A stretch of 64,000 nucleotides of DNA from Crambe crambe (lineage: Eukaryota; Porifera; Demospongiae; Poecilosclerida; Crambeidae). Shown piece after piece: positions 1 through 12,200 of the stretch. Positions within the stretch are counted from its first letter, which is position 1. Every line of letters begins with the position of its first letter. A program made the translations under genes and the position numbers. The stretch lies in assembly GCA_963924555.1 (NCBI GenBank), contig OZ004583.1, forward strand, positions 2,389,501 through 2,453,500, given 5' to 3'. Below the pieces are notes generated by a model. The model was not told where the DNA came from and searched no databases. It saw nothing but the letters and a program-made list of their open reading frames with translations.

Positions 1-90
1 GATTAATAGGGACACCCCTCTGATTAGGACACTATTGTACTGAAGATTAATAGGGACGCCCCTCTGATTAGGACACTATTGTACTGTACG
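1..90. repeat. Two copies of a ~46-bp satellite unit
   Basis: Two near-identical copies of a ~46-bp unit, containing 'gattaatagggac' and 'tctgattaggacactattg', stand in tandem at the left edge. The same unit forms a longer array at 10.05-10.34 kb. Bases 91-250 hold no gene that I can see and are probably 3' flank of the TRIM-NHL gene. Confidence 0.8.
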
Positions 91-250
91 ATGGCAATAT
101 ACAAATGATTTTAATTTCTTGTTCATCACCCTTTGACCCCTTCTATTATTGTAATAATGAATAATAATTTCATATCTGTAAAAATTCCTTAACATAAATT
201 AATGATGTTTATAACTATAGTTAATAGCATGTGTGCAAAAACTGAGTGTG

Positions 251-2443
251 TTAAAATATTTGGAGTCTGCTATTATCAGCATCACAAACACACAACAAAC
301 CATCCTTATCAACATTCACTCCACATGGACACTTAAAGTGACCTTCATCACTACCACGCTGTCCAAATGAGGTCACATGCTCCCCCTTGGTGGTGTATAC
401 TTCTATATTGTGTTTGTTGGAGTTGGCCACATAAACATATTCATCAGTTACACACACACCGCATGGGTCACTCAACTCTTTCCTGCCAAATGAGTGGAGG
501 ACTTCATCTCTATTACTGAGGACTTGAACACAAGGATTCTTGTTAATGACACTGACATACAGGTTACCATGTTTGTCAGAAGACATTTGATTGAATGCTT
601 CTTGACGAGAAACGATTTCCCTAACGTACTCCAGTTCTGTAGTGTATACCTTGATAGTACCATGATTATCACGTTCAGTCACCATGACTTCATCTCCAAC
701 CACAGTCACACCTCGATGTCCAGGCTGTTGTCCAACTCGTTTTGCAGTAACTTTGGTCATGTTCTTATTTGACTTGTAGATTGTACTACTGTCCAAATCA
801 ACAAAGTAAATGTTGTCTTCTTTGTCCACTGCTACACTGTAAGGGACTTTGAACTTGTATTCTGATCGTTTGATGCTTTTCAGCTTCTTTCCCATCTTAT
901 CCAACATCACCACATCTCCAAAATACTCGGTCACAATCATCTCTCCCTTTGAATTGAAGGCTACATCAGTTGGACTATTCAGTCCAGGGATGATCTTGAC
1001 AGGCTTGCCCAGCTTACTTGGATGAATGGAGATAAACACAGGGAAGGGACTACCAGCTACTTCCTGGTCATTCACGGTGACAGTCAGTTCATGACGTCCA
1101 CGAACAGGGGGTGTGTACGAAATACGATATTCATTGCCTTCACTTCGATCAATGTTACACTTGACATTCGAATCATTCATCAGTGACTTCAATTGGCCAG
1201 TGACAGCACACTCTCGTTTAGTGCATTTTCCATTAGTGAGTTTCGGTGTTAGGGAGAATTCACATTTTTTGTCGACTTCAGCAATTTTGATTCCTTCACC
1301 AACTACTGTACACTTTGTAGGATCAATGCTAAGAGAGATTATCTTTGCTTTAGTCTGACAGAGCTTCTTCAGGTCTTCAGTACAGCTCATCTCCACCCCT
1401 ATGTCCACCTCCTCCACTGGATCCAGACTCCTCCCTTCCTTGCAGTGCTCTTTAATCTCTCTGTCGATGCGACTCTTGATCTCAGCATGCATGCACATGA
1501 CCTCGTCTCTCGTCGAATGTTCTACACATTGTTCAGTGTATTCGATCACACTCTGGACGACTGCACAAGAAGAGGACAGACTCTTCTCCTGGCCAGAGAG
1601 ATGCTCCAACTTCTCCCTCACTTTCAATGCAGCCTCTTTCAACAGTCCTTGCCTGCGATACTCAAGTATCTTTTGGAGTTCATCAAAAGAGCTGTTGATG
1701 TGGTCGGCCACAGAATCTCCCTTGGCCTCTATCTCGTGTTGTGTGGTTTGTATCTCCTCCACAGCATGTGACAGCTCCACCTTCACTTTTCTTAAAGGCT
1801 CCAAATCTGCAATCAGCTTCTTCTTCATCTCGGGGGCACACTCCTTCACAAATTCATGGTTGTGACCTGAATGGTCCTTGATGGTGCAATCACGACAGAT
1901 GAGAAGGCTGCAGTCAAAGCAATACATCTTCATTGGTTCGTCATGCTTTTTACACATCTGAAGTGGCAATTCTTCCATAACAATCTCTTTAGCTCCTTCT
2001 TTAAGGTCGTCTAAAGAAGCAATCTTGTGGCCAGCAAACACTTTCATTCGATGATGTGACTTGACACATTCTGCGCATATGAACTGGGTACACTGTCGAC
2101 AGAAGGCTTCGGCCTTGTCCCCAGAACACATTTCACACTTGGCATCCACCTTACCGTGAGCTCGTTCCAGCTTGGAGTGTAACTCTTTCATGCGATTAAG
2201 GAAGAAAGCTGTCGGGAGCTGATCTATGTTGCCCTGGGGGAGGGCGGTGTCTTTACGACACTCAGGGCAAGAGAATGGCTTGTTAATACCAGTCCTCAGG
2301 GTCAGCCTGTGGATGCACTGCTTGCAGTAGTAGTGGCAGCAAGGAAGAACCTTGGGTTCTGTGTAGTGATCGTGACAGATGGCACACGTAATCTCTTTCT
2401 CAAGGTCTTCCACACTTTTCTCCACAATGTCCTTTTCAGCCAT
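251..2443 (-). CDS. TRIM-NHL protein (RING, two B-boxes, coiled coil, filamin repeat, NHL repeats)
   Basis: Single-exon gene of about 730 aa. I chose the ATG at 2443 (MAEKDIVEKS) over the in-frame ATG nine codons upstream because the conserved part begins there. Domains in order: C3HC4 RING (residues ~20-62, CAICHDHY...CPECR), B-box 1 (~103-140), B-box 2 (~164-200, CKKHDEPMKMYC), coiled coil (~205-325), filamin/ABP280 repeat (~390-475, with AGSPFPVFI) and about six NHL repeats (~480-730, e.g. FKCPCGVNVDKDG) to the stop. This is the TRIM2/TRIM3/TRIM71 layout. Such proteins are RING E3 ubiquitin ligases whose NHL propeller binds RNA or protein partners. The Zn-binding Cys/His residues look intact. 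It is head-to-head with the dikinase gene, with 345 bp between the start codons. Sponge genomes carry many TRIM-NHL copies, so one-to-one orthology is not claimed. Confidence 0.9.
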   Translation of the reverse strand: MAEKDIVEKSVEDLEKEITCAICHDHYTEPKVLPCCHYYCKQCIHRLTLRTGINKPFSCPECRKDTALPQGNIDQLPTAFFLNRMKELHSKLERAHGKVDAKCEMCSGDKAEAFCRQCTQFICAECVKSHHRMKVFAGHKIASLDDLKEGAKEIVMEELPLQMCKKHDEPMKMYCFDCSLLICRDCTIKDHSGHNHEFVKECAPEMKKKLIADLEPLRKVKVELSHAVEEIQTTQHEIEAKGDSVADHINSSFDELQKILEYRRQGLLKEAALKVREKLEHLSGQEKSLSSSCAVVQSVIEYTEQCVEHSTRDEVMCMHAEIKSRIDREIKEHCKEGRSLDPVEEVDIGVEMSCTEDLKKLCQTKAKIISLSIDPTKCTVVGEGIKIAEVDKKCEFSLTPKLTNGKCTKRECAVTGQLKSLMNDSNVKCNIDRSEGNEYRISYTPPVRGRHELTVTVNDQEVAGSPFPVFISIHPSKLGKPVKIIPGLNSPTDVAFNSKGEMIVTEYFGDVVMLDKMGKKLKSIKRSEYKFKVPYSVAVDKEDNIYFVDLDSSTIYKSNKNMTKVTAKRVGQQPGHRGVTVVGDEVMVTERDNHGTIKVYTTELEYVREIVSRQEAFNQMSSDKHGNLYVSVINKNPCVQVLSNRDEVLHSFGRKELSDPCGVCVTDEYVYVANSNKHNIEVYTTKGEHVTSFGQRGSDEGHFKCPCGVNVDKDGLLCVCDADNSRLQIF

Positions 2444-2788
2444 GTTGCAGAATGGTGAATTCAATACCAAACTAGAGCTTATTCGAGTAAGGAAAGGTGG
2501 GACAACTCCAATGTGGTAGCTGCAAGAACAAAAGGGGAGGATGAAAAGGGGGCGTATTTAGAGGGGTCGTCAGGCTAGGGTCTGGTTTACGAGATTAGGC
2601 TCGGTGAATTTCCTAGGAAACTAGCTAGACAGTTTGGCATCAGTAAAATTTACCTTAGTTCTTAGTCCAACTCTGTAGCTTTCTCGCGTAAATCTCACCC
2701 AGCACTGAAATAGGGGCGTGTCTCGAACAATACAGAGCTGTAGAGGGTGGGGCTCCTGGGGGCGTGGTCGATATGCTGGTGACGTCAC
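2444..2788. promoter_or_regulatory. Shared divergent promoter region, TRIM-NHL / dikinase
   Basis: These 345 bp separate two start codons on opposite strands, so both promoters must lie here or overlap the 5'UTRs. I see no clear TATA box. The region is less AT-rich than most spacers in the window. Confidence 0.5.
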
Positions 2789-5700
2789 ATGATTGGGAAC
2801 AGGAACATGATAGTGGACAGTGAGTCTGAGAGTTGCTGCTCCTCCTTGGCCGGAGGAAAGGCGCACAATCTTTGGGAGTTGGGGAAGAGACTGAAGGAGT
2901 ATCACGTGCCTCCCTGGTTCTGCATCACCACTCGGGCGTTTCAGCTCTTTGTTCAGGTGCAGTGACAAGTTTAGTGATCCAGCTAAATGAACCTGACATA
3001 TCCAGCTGCAATAGTCCATCAGAGGGCGATTCAGAGGGTGTAGTTGGTACCTGTTTGCAACGCTTAAAGTTTGGAGGGTCAAAATTTGAGCTACCAAAAA
3101 GTTACCCGTGTCTCTAATCTTGCATATCAGGACAATGGTTTTCAGGACACCCTCCATGTGAATCCATCTGACCTGAATACTAGCTCCAAGACGGCCCAGG
3201 ACGCCATAATGAGAGGCAGGTTACCATCTGGTTTGGAGGAGGAGGTGACTCGGAGACTGTGTGCCCCACCATTCCATGGAGTGTTTGTGGCCGTCAGATC
3301 TAGTGGCACTGATGAAGACTCAGCTGCCCATTCATTTGCAGGTCTGAGGAAGTAACCATGTAGTCACAAGAAAGACCCATAATTCCAGTGTGATAAACAT
3401 TATTTCGTATTCCTCCCCACCCGTGAGAACTGTCCATGTGCACTGCAGGTCAGTTTGAGACATACCTGTTCCAGCGTGGTCTGGACCAGGTGTGTGCGGC
3501 CATCAAGAGGTGCTGGTGCTCCTGCTTCTCTGAGCGTGTGATGAGTCATCGCTTGGAGTGTGGAATGTCGACCACTGGACTGGCAATGGCTGTTGTGATA
3601 CAGGTGAGTGTTGTCAGGTCTCCAACCACACATGACACCTACATACGTGATAAGGTGTCCCATGTCTTCAGGTGATGGTGAATTCAGAGGTGAGTGGTGT
3701 GGGGTTCTCAAGACATCCCCTCAAGCCTCTCACGTCCAACACTGTCCTGGTTGAAGCTGTATATGGACTGGGGGAGGGGCTAGTGAGTGGGGCACTAGAG
3801 GCTGACAGGTACGAGGTAGGTATGTAGTAAAGGTATCACATGATATAATGTTGCTTGGGCACTACAATATGATATTCTAAATAAAGCACACAATCACCAG
3901 ATACTTCACTATTTCCTCTCCTGCAGAAGAATACGGTGCATCTTTGCATAATGTGGCTAGCTTTTCAACCTTACCTCTCGCAACATGTGATCTTCATTTT
4001 GGTGTTTACAGGTTTCTCGGTCGGACTTTTCTGTTACTTCTGAGCTTGCAGAGAAGCCAGAGAAGTTTGTGCAGTGTGAGGAGGGAGGGGTGGAGAAGGT
4101 GGGGGTGGAGGAGAACCTCCATAAGAGTCCCTCTCTCAGTGACGAGGAAGCTGCTGACATAGCACGTCTCCTTGTGAGGTTGGAGGAGGAGATGGGGAAA
4201 CCACAGGATTTCGAGTGGGCAATGGAAAAGGGTAAAGTAGGGCTAAGTACTGAATGGACAATTGAAAGGGTAAAGTGAGGCTAAAAACCAAGAGAGTTCA
4301 TTAAAGAATAGAACAACGGTTATCCTCGAATACTTTTCTTACACAGGTCAGTTGTATTGCCTCCAGACACGCCCCATTGTGACCCTGCCCCCTTCGTGTT
4401 TTTTTGACCTCTCTGTTCCCGGGAAAGTGGCGATTCTCTGGGATAACTCCAACATTGTGGAGAGCTATTCTGGGGTCACTTCACCTTTGACCTTTTCCTT
4501 CGCTTCATACGCCTATGAGACAGTAACTTGTAGTTTTCTTGACCAAGTTTTAGACTTTCAGATATCACTACTTCCCAAGTAATCCGTAAGAGTGACTTGA
4601 TCTGACATATTTGGTCCCCCCTTCCAGGTGTATACTCTAACGATGGGAACGGCAGGGGTTCCCCCTTCCATCGTTGCCCAGCATAAGCCGTATCTTAGCA
4701 ACATGCTTGGCCTGATGCGAGGCAACATCTACTACAACCTGATGAGCTGGTATCGCTGTCTCAGCTGTTTGCCTGTGGGGGACACTTCCAAGTACATGGA
4801 AACCATGATGGGGGTCAAACAGGTACTCCATTAACCACACCCACCCACCTACTACTCAGGTACCTGTCGTTTTCCTAATGACTTGTTCCAGGGTTTGGAT
4901 CCGGAACTGGAGGCACAGTTGGGGGAGATCAACAAAACTGCCCCCAAGTACTCAATCTGGACCAAGATGAAGGTCAGTTGGTGGAGGGAGGGAAGGAGCA
5001 CAGAATTCTCACTTGGTGCTTATTTGTTTCTCCTGCAGGTTCTTGGTGGAATGCTGTACAAGATTTACTACATCGACAGTTTGGTGGAGAATTTCTTCGT
5101 TAACTTCAACCGGCACTATGCTGATGCTATGGCAACTGATTTCAACAAACTCTCGCTCCAGGAACAAGTAGCTTACGTCAAGTTACTATACAGGGTTAGG
5201 AATCAACTATTCGGGGTTCAAAGGTCAGATCTTAATGGTATGCTGTATAATATCCAATAGGAGGTGCTTGGAAAGTGGGAGGTGCCCATTTACAATGACG
5301 TGTATGTGATGCTCTTCTTTGGCATTCTCAAGAAGCTGGTCTCCAAGTGGCTTGCAGAAAACCCCACTCAGGTAGAGCACAATTGTAATTATACAAATAG
5401 TATACAAATAGTATACAAATAGTATACAAATAGTGTACCAATAGTATACAAATAGTATACAAATAGTATACAAATAGTATACAAATAGTGTACCAATAGT
5501 ATACAAATAGTATACAAATAGTATATAAATAGTATGCAAATAGTGTACCAATAGTATACAAATAGTATACCAATAGTATACAAATAGTATAGGTGTGTTT
5601 GTTTATTCATTTTATCAACTTTTTTGCAGGCAGAGTCACTCCAAAATGACCTTCTCTGTGGACAAGGTACAGCAACATGGAGTCTTGTTTGCCTTTTCAT

Positions 5701-8700
5701 AATCTCTAGAGGAAAATGATTGTCATACAGAGAAACTTCTTGGAATTGGTTTTGTCTGTGTGTCTTTGTAGGTAATGTGGAGAGTACTGAGCCGACCAAG
5801 AACCTGATGAGGATAGCAGAGTACATTGACACCCACCAGTTGAAGGCGGAGCTTAAGGTGTGGTTTCTGGAGCAGAGGGAGGAAGTGTTGGACATGCTGG
5901 GGCAGGAAGAGGAGAGGGTGGCCAGGGAGAAGGGACGAGACACAACCAGCAGGGGGTAAGTCAATCACAGCTACTTGTTTGACCATTGTGATAGGCTTTG
6001 GTAGAATAACTCGTGCATAAGAGTCCAAACTTGAATTGTTGCATGAATTACTGTGCTAAGGTAGAGGTAGGATTTGGCAAAGCACTTAATTTGTTTAGTC
6101 CAAGTCTATCAGGCGTGTAGAGGGGCTCAGGGGGTTCGAGCACCCCCTTTGAACTGCACCTGATGTGTAAATAGCTACTTTATTATTAACAGACCAAGAT
6201 TTACTGATCTACGTACTTACCACCAAGCTCAAATTGAGCTAGACTGTAAAAACTACGCTTGTTTTATAGCTAACTACTTCTGCTAATGTGCTACTATTAT
6301 CATCAAGTGGGCGTGGTTTACCCAAAAGGTGTGGTTAGTTTAAAAATTTCCACACACAAGCGCGCGGATACTTCTTTTCTTGCTAAGCACCCCCTATGAT
6401 AAATCCTCCTCATTCATGATGCTGAAATTGATTCAAGAAATTTTTTGTACACTTGCAGCATGGGAGATGGACTGCGTCAGAGAAAGGTTAAGTCTTCTTC
6501 TTCTTATTCTTCTTTTTCCACCACCTCCACTTCTCTCCCTCCCTCTTCCTCTGACCCACTCCATAAGGTGAGTCTTGCTTGTTCCATGTCTGGTCATAAC
6601 TAATGAACCCAAAGAAGAAAGATTTTCAAAATTTTTAAATGCATGTAGCATGGAAATTTCAAAAAATGTCCTAATCCGTATTTTTCCGGATGCAGGCCAA
6701 GCTGAACGTGATCCAATCTATCCAGAGGTTCCTCAACAAGTACGGCTTCCGCTGCATCAACGAGCTCAAGTTGGAAGAACACACTCTCCACGATGATCCG
6801 GGATTTGTCATTGACACCATTGGAGGTACATGAAGTGATGACATAATATATCAGAGAAAACGAGTTTTGATCCCTCCTCTGTCCACAATAGTCTTGTCAT
6901 AAGCTATATCAAGACAGGGTCCTTCTCATTGATTAGGCTAATATCAGCACAGGGTCCTACTCGTTATCATTTATTTATTTATATCAGCACAGGGTCCTAC
7001 TCATTGTGATACATGCTACGTCATACTCGATCATTGTATGCAACTCATGGTATCATTAGGACAGGGTCCTACTCATTATGATACATGCTATGTCATACTC
7101 AATCATTGTATGCAACTCAAGGTATCATTAGGACAGGGTCCTACTCATTATGATACATGCTATGTCATACTCAATCATTGTATCCAACTCATTATGGTAT
7201 CATTAGGACAGGGTCCTACTCATTATGATACATGCTATGTCATACTCAATCATTGTATCCAACTCGTGGTATAATTAGGACAGGGTCCTACTCATTATGA
7301 TACATGTTATGTCATACTCAATCATTGTCATTATGGTATCATGTTTATAATTAGGACAGGGTCTTATTCATTGTACTATTTTTAATTAGGCTATGTCAAG
7401 ACAGGGTCCTACTCTGTTAATACTATGCAAGAACGGGAGCACACCATTCTGAAAAATGCTCAGGGGATTGTGGATACGACACTCAGTGCTGCAAAACGGT
7501 TTATCTTCTACCGGATATTGTTCCACACGAGGAGAGCAGTGAAGCACAGAGAGAACTTGAGGTTTGCCAGGACTAAGCTCTTTGGAGTGTTTCGTGACCT
7601 CTTCAGAGCTATTGGTAGCAATTTGGTGTGGCTGGGACTACTTAGAGAGAGACAGGTAAGGGAGTGAGGCCGAGCATAGTCTCAATGTTATACATTCATT
7701 CTTTCTGCAGGATGTGTTTTATTTGACAGTTGAAGAGATTTTTGCCTTCGTTGAAGGACGTTCAGTCACCAATAACCTCTCAGGACTGGTAGAACTGAGA
7801 AGAAAAGAATATGATGGATACAGAAAGGTCAGTTTTTGTATCAAATATTAGTAAGAGAGCCCATGATTTATTCCGTGCCCCATAAAAATTATGCTAGTTT
7901 TATCTCGTGGTAGTTTTTATCTATGACAATCTTTACCAGATTGTTCAATTCATAGGGTATTGCACCTCCTGAGAGGTTTATGACCCGAGGGGCTGTAGGT
8001 CCCTACCTCCTCTTCCCCCAACTACTGGACGACCTTGACATGTTGAAGACCCTGGAGGTCGAGGCCTCTTCTGACCCCAATGTCCTCTGTGGGGTCTCCT
8101 GCTGTCCTGGTACGGTAGAGGGTGTGGTCAGGGTTGTCACCTCCATTGAGCAAACTTCAGTAAGTTGTACTATTAACATCGAACTCTACTATGAACCTAA
8201 TGAACACAAGTCATATGTGTATCATAATCATATCATATCAGATGTTTCCACTTCACCGTAATTACTGTGTTTAATTTTATTTTTCTGCAGGGTTTAGATG
8301 GTGAGATCTTAGTGACAGCTCGTACGGACCCAGGCTGGGTCCCCCTCTACCCCCTCTGCTCTGGACTCATCATTGAGAGAGGAAGGTAATGAACTAAGCA
8401 TTGTATGTCAGGCTTTGTTTCGCATAATCTGTATGGTTGTTGGACTAATAGTATTTTCCTGTCAATTATGAAGTCATGATCATGAATAGGTTCATTTTCA
8501 CTCATGATTTTATGAGTCCTGCCTATTTTCATGAATAAGGTTGGCAAGGCTATGTATATGCCTGGCAGATGATAGCTGGTCCAACCCTTGGGTTGGCAAG
8601 CAAGGCTATGCTAGGCCTGGGAAGGACAATGTTATCATGTGATGTGGTGTGTTTCCTATTGTAGTTTGCTTTCTCATTCGGCTGTGGTTGCCAGGGAGTT

Positions 8701-8881
8701 GGGCCTTCCCACGGTAGTGGGTGTGTCAGGGGGACTAATGAAGCGTTTGAAGACGGGGATGAGAGTTTTGTTGGACGCAGGCATGGGACGAGTCACCATC
8801 CTAGACAACCGGCAGGAAGACAATGCTACTGATAACCAAGACAAAATAAATGTCGATACTTTGATGGAAACTGAAGCTTGA
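2789..8881 (+). CDS. PEP-synthase/rifampicin-phosphotransferase-like ATP dikinase, 19 exons
   Basis: Exons I could join in frame: 2789-2956, 3131-3341, 3449-3603, 3672-3815, 4012-4231, 4347-4522, 4628-4822, 4892-4972, 5039-5194, 5261-5371, 5630-5666, 5772-5955, 6459-6567, 6696-6825, 7432-7655, 7711-7827, 7956-8159, 8291-8385, 8665-8881. All boundaries are GT-AG and phases agree, giving 977 aa. Residues ~20-310 are the PPDK_N ATP-binding domain: GGKAHNLWELG, VAVRSSGTDED with SFAGQFETYL, YGLGEGLVSGALEADRY, and closing LYCLQTRP. A long middle region (~311-900, with FLNKYGFRCINEL and DVFYLTVEE) matches the substrate domain of PEP-synthase-like proteins. The C-terminal mobile domain carries LLSHSAVVARELGLPTVVGV, where His910 is the expected phosphorylated residue. 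There is no PEP/pyruvate TIM barrel, so the layout is that of rifampicin phosphotransferase (ATP giving AMP and phosphate). The substrate is unknown. A Ser-rich linker lies near residues 622-649; the exon could instead end at 6486, removing it. Confidence 0.88.
5380..5592. repeat. 11-bp minisatellite inside a dikinase intron
   Basis: About eighteen copies of an 11-bp unit (atacaaatagt and close variants such as gtaccaatagt) fill most of the intron between the exons at 5261-5371 and 5630-5666. Long ORFs in several frames here come from the repeat and are not genes. Confidence 0.9.
6890..7415. repeat. 72-75-bp minisatellite inside a dikinase intron
   Basis: Repeated units begin near 7059, 7131, 7206 and 7278 (spacing 72, 75, 72), each carrying 'ggacagggtcctactcatta' followed by 'tgatacatgctatgtcatac'. 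Shorter degenerate units extend to both sides. The array fills most of the 606-bp intron before the exon at 7432. Confidence 0.85.
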
Positions 8882-9232
8882 AATGTTACAATCACAATAT
8901 TATTTTAATTAATTGATTAGCATAATTATATTCATAATTATATTTTCCATGAACAATAATTATGTAACACAATGCTGTACAATGGCAACCACTAAGATGA
9001 GTGTTCTGAAACAATAAATGTTGCATGTGTTCACTGATTGCTTATAGTAAAGAGGTCATAATCATAAGAAAAATAATGTTTCATGTATTAATAACTATTA
9101 TAATATTCACAGGAAGATAAGTGAATCATGATTGACAGGTACACAGTGTTTGTATCCATACCATTGTTCCATGCCATGTGATGTGAAATAGATTGTGTAT
9201 GGATTATTATTACAATGTTTCTTATGTACTTG
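8882..9232. other. Tail-to-tail spacer with poly(A) signal
   Basis: This is 351 bp between the stop codons of the dikinase gene (plus) and the Ig/FN3 receptor gene (minus). An AATAAA at 9013-9018 is well placed as the poly(A) signal of the dikinase gene. I see no other feature. Confidence 0.6.
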
Positions 9233-12200
9233 TCATACATAAGTGGCACAGTTCAAATCTATCTCGTTTTCAGGAGATGGTGATTTCAGCCTTGCATGGA
9301 CCAATCCTCCGATACTCATGGGACGACCACCAAGGAAGTGAGGGGATAGGGTTTGATTTCTTTCACGTGGCGATACTGGCAAGTTGATCTGGTGATGATT
9401 CGGGCTCATCATGGGCATAGCGATATTACTAACTGGTGTGGTCGGCTCTTTGGGGGCCAAGTGGCTGTACTGTGTGTACTGGGAACAATCGGGATCTGTG
9501 TCTTCCGAATAAGACTCAACAGTTTTCTTTTCAATGGAATTATCACTATCTTCATAGTTATACTCATTCATGATGTTATTAGTAGGAGAGAAAGCACCAC
9601 GATCCGAGGGGACGGGAGTACTGGACTCCTGTTCATCATCCCAATTATGATCATTAGCAACAGGGTTCTCAAATGCCCTCCCTTGATTGTAAGCAGAGGC
9701 AGCAGAGTGAGAACGGGATCTGCTTTTGACTGTTTCCTCAAAGGAAGGAGGGTCAATGTAAGAGGGTGCTTGGATTAGCCTGCCATCTGATCCATAGGTA
9801 AAGCCGGAGGTGTAGGTGTAGTCAGTGCCTCCTCCAATCGAACTCTCTCCCTCCATCACCATGATGTCTGTCTCTGGTTTGGAACCAGTTGGAGAGGCTG
9901 AACTGAACCTACATTATTTTATAAAAATAGCAGAATTGATTACTTTCATCATTATTATGGTGATAAGATAAGTCTTTTAACAGTATAGAGTACAGCAACC
10001 TTTCCCTGAAATTCCCTCCCCCCTCCCCCAGCTATTATTGACTGAAAAGCCCCACTGATTAAGACACTATTGTTAATAGGAACACCCCTCTGATTAGGAC
10101 ACCATTGTATGGGGACACCTCTGATTAGGACACCATTGTACTGAAGATTAATAGGGACACCCTTCTGATTAGGATACCAGTGTACTGAAGATTAATAGGG
10201 ACACCCCCTCCGATTACGACACTATTGTACTGAAAATTAACAAGAGGACACCCAACACCATTGTACTGAAGATCAATAGGGACACCCCTCTGATTAGGAT
10301 ACCATTGTACTGAAGATTAATAGGGACACTATTGTACTGCAAGTGTGTAGCATGCAGCTATACATTTGCATTCATTATTATGTGAACTATTGTAACCATC
10401 ACACGACTCAGTACACCATGACTATAGTTAAGTTCATGAATAAAGAACTATTTAGGGGGAGTGGGTTTCTCCTCCCCCAGGGCTCAGATACCCACCCACT
10501 TTCTCCCCGAGAGTAAGGATATTCATTGCTAATGAGGCAGATCAAGTTACTACATACATAATGACCTTATAGAGTTACCACATCACATCCTATTCAAATC
10601 GACACATAGAGGGGAAATTCATTTGTTATTGGGTGTATCAGCTGTAAACCAACTCCACATTGGCACTGACACTTTTCTGCTTAACTACATAAACATTAGT
10701 ACTGTATTTTGGCCCACTCAATCTTTGGTCATAATATTGATATGATATGCTTTGCATATCATAGTAGCATTGGTTCATTAATACCACAGTTGTACATGAG
10801 CCCAAGAACTTCCCCTACTTTCATGTAGGTGGGTTGGTTAGTATGTTCATTGGATCATTGTTATTGACACATGCCAAGTGCTAACTTACGCTCTATTGTG
10901 CCTGCTCCTGTAGCTGGTCATGGCATCTTCAGTGAGGTTAGTGTCCGTGGCTTCAGTGCCCACAACTGCCATGCCTTTCCCAAAGTACGCAGAGTTACGA
11001 ACTACAATCATAGGAATGAACATAGACAAGTCACCAACAACTAGTATGGCATTGGTCGTTAAAAATATCCCTACATGTAGGGAAATGTAAAGCATTGCGG
11101 TGAGCGAAGGTTTACCATATCCCATTGGATGGAACCAGAAGAATGTATGAAATAAATATAACCAGTAGCACCCCTCATTCGACTCCATAGGTGGCTTGCT
11201 TCAAGGGGGAAAATTTTGGGAATTTTTTCAAGCATAAAATTTCCCCATTAAACCATTGGTATTATTATGATTATTATCTCATGTACTTACCATGATATCT
11301 GCCAGCGGTTTTATTTTTCCCCCTGCGTGTTTTGCGTATGATGAAGATGCTGACCATTACCACACACACCAGTAGGACTAACACAATCACAACCATCAGA
11401 ATAATGAAGCCAATCGATTCTGAAAATATCACATTTGGTTCAATCAAAATCCCAGAAACTGATGTCACAGCTTCTGAAGTCGGAGAGAAGAGACCTCTTC
11501 CAGCTGATGTTTCAGCTGCAACTTTAATCAGAAATCTACAGCAAAAAAGAAGTGATTTTATTGTTAATATAGTTATGTAATAGGTAGCATCAAAACTAGA
11601 TGACAGGGGGTTCCTTATCATACTCTAAAATTAATTACTTTTGTGACTTGGGCAAGTTGGAAATGATGATGAAAGTGTTTCCACTGTTGGTAGACACAGT
11701 GTCGAACATGTTTTGAGGATTACTTGCAAGCCGGTACATAACGACATAGTTAATGATCATCCCTCTTGGAAGAGATGGAGCCTGAACATCATAGAAGAAA
11801 GTAATCTATCAATCAAACTACTATCTTGGTTAATAGTATGTGGTAAGTTTATTATAGCAGTATTGGAGCAAGATATAATTATATAATTACATTCCAAGTG
11901 ATGTTAAGAGATGTATCAGTAGGGGCACTCCCTCCCACGTTCGTTGGAGAATTTGGAATGCCAGTTCCAGTTCTGACACGCCCAGGCTCGCTCAGTGCCT
12001 GCCTCCCATCAGTATAGATGGCAACTACACGAACGCTGTAATAAGTGAACGCCATTAGGTCTTGGTTACTGATTTCAAGTGAAGTGACGGCATTGATTGA
12101 GCTACTGCTCAGACGTGTCCAGGAAGAAGGCAAGAGTTCTACTTCTATGGCATAGTTACTGAGCATGGACTGAGTTCCCGTGAAGATCCATTGGATGCGG

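Noticed and set aside
1401-1865. 154-aa open frame on the plus strand
   Set aside because: It is antisense to the coiled-coil part of the TRIM-NHL gene.
2621-3157. 178-aa open frame on the minus strand
   Set aside because: It lies antisense to exons 1 and 2 of the dikinase gene, which have clear family motifs; it has no domain of its own.
5225-5964. Several long minus-strand open frames rich in Tyr, Ile and Leu
   Set aside because: They are translations of the 11-bp minisatellite, which lacks stops in several frames.
9353-9778. 141-aa open frame on the plus strand
   Set aside because: It is antisense to the tail exon of the Ig/FN3 receptor gene, whose frame and splice sites are consistent.
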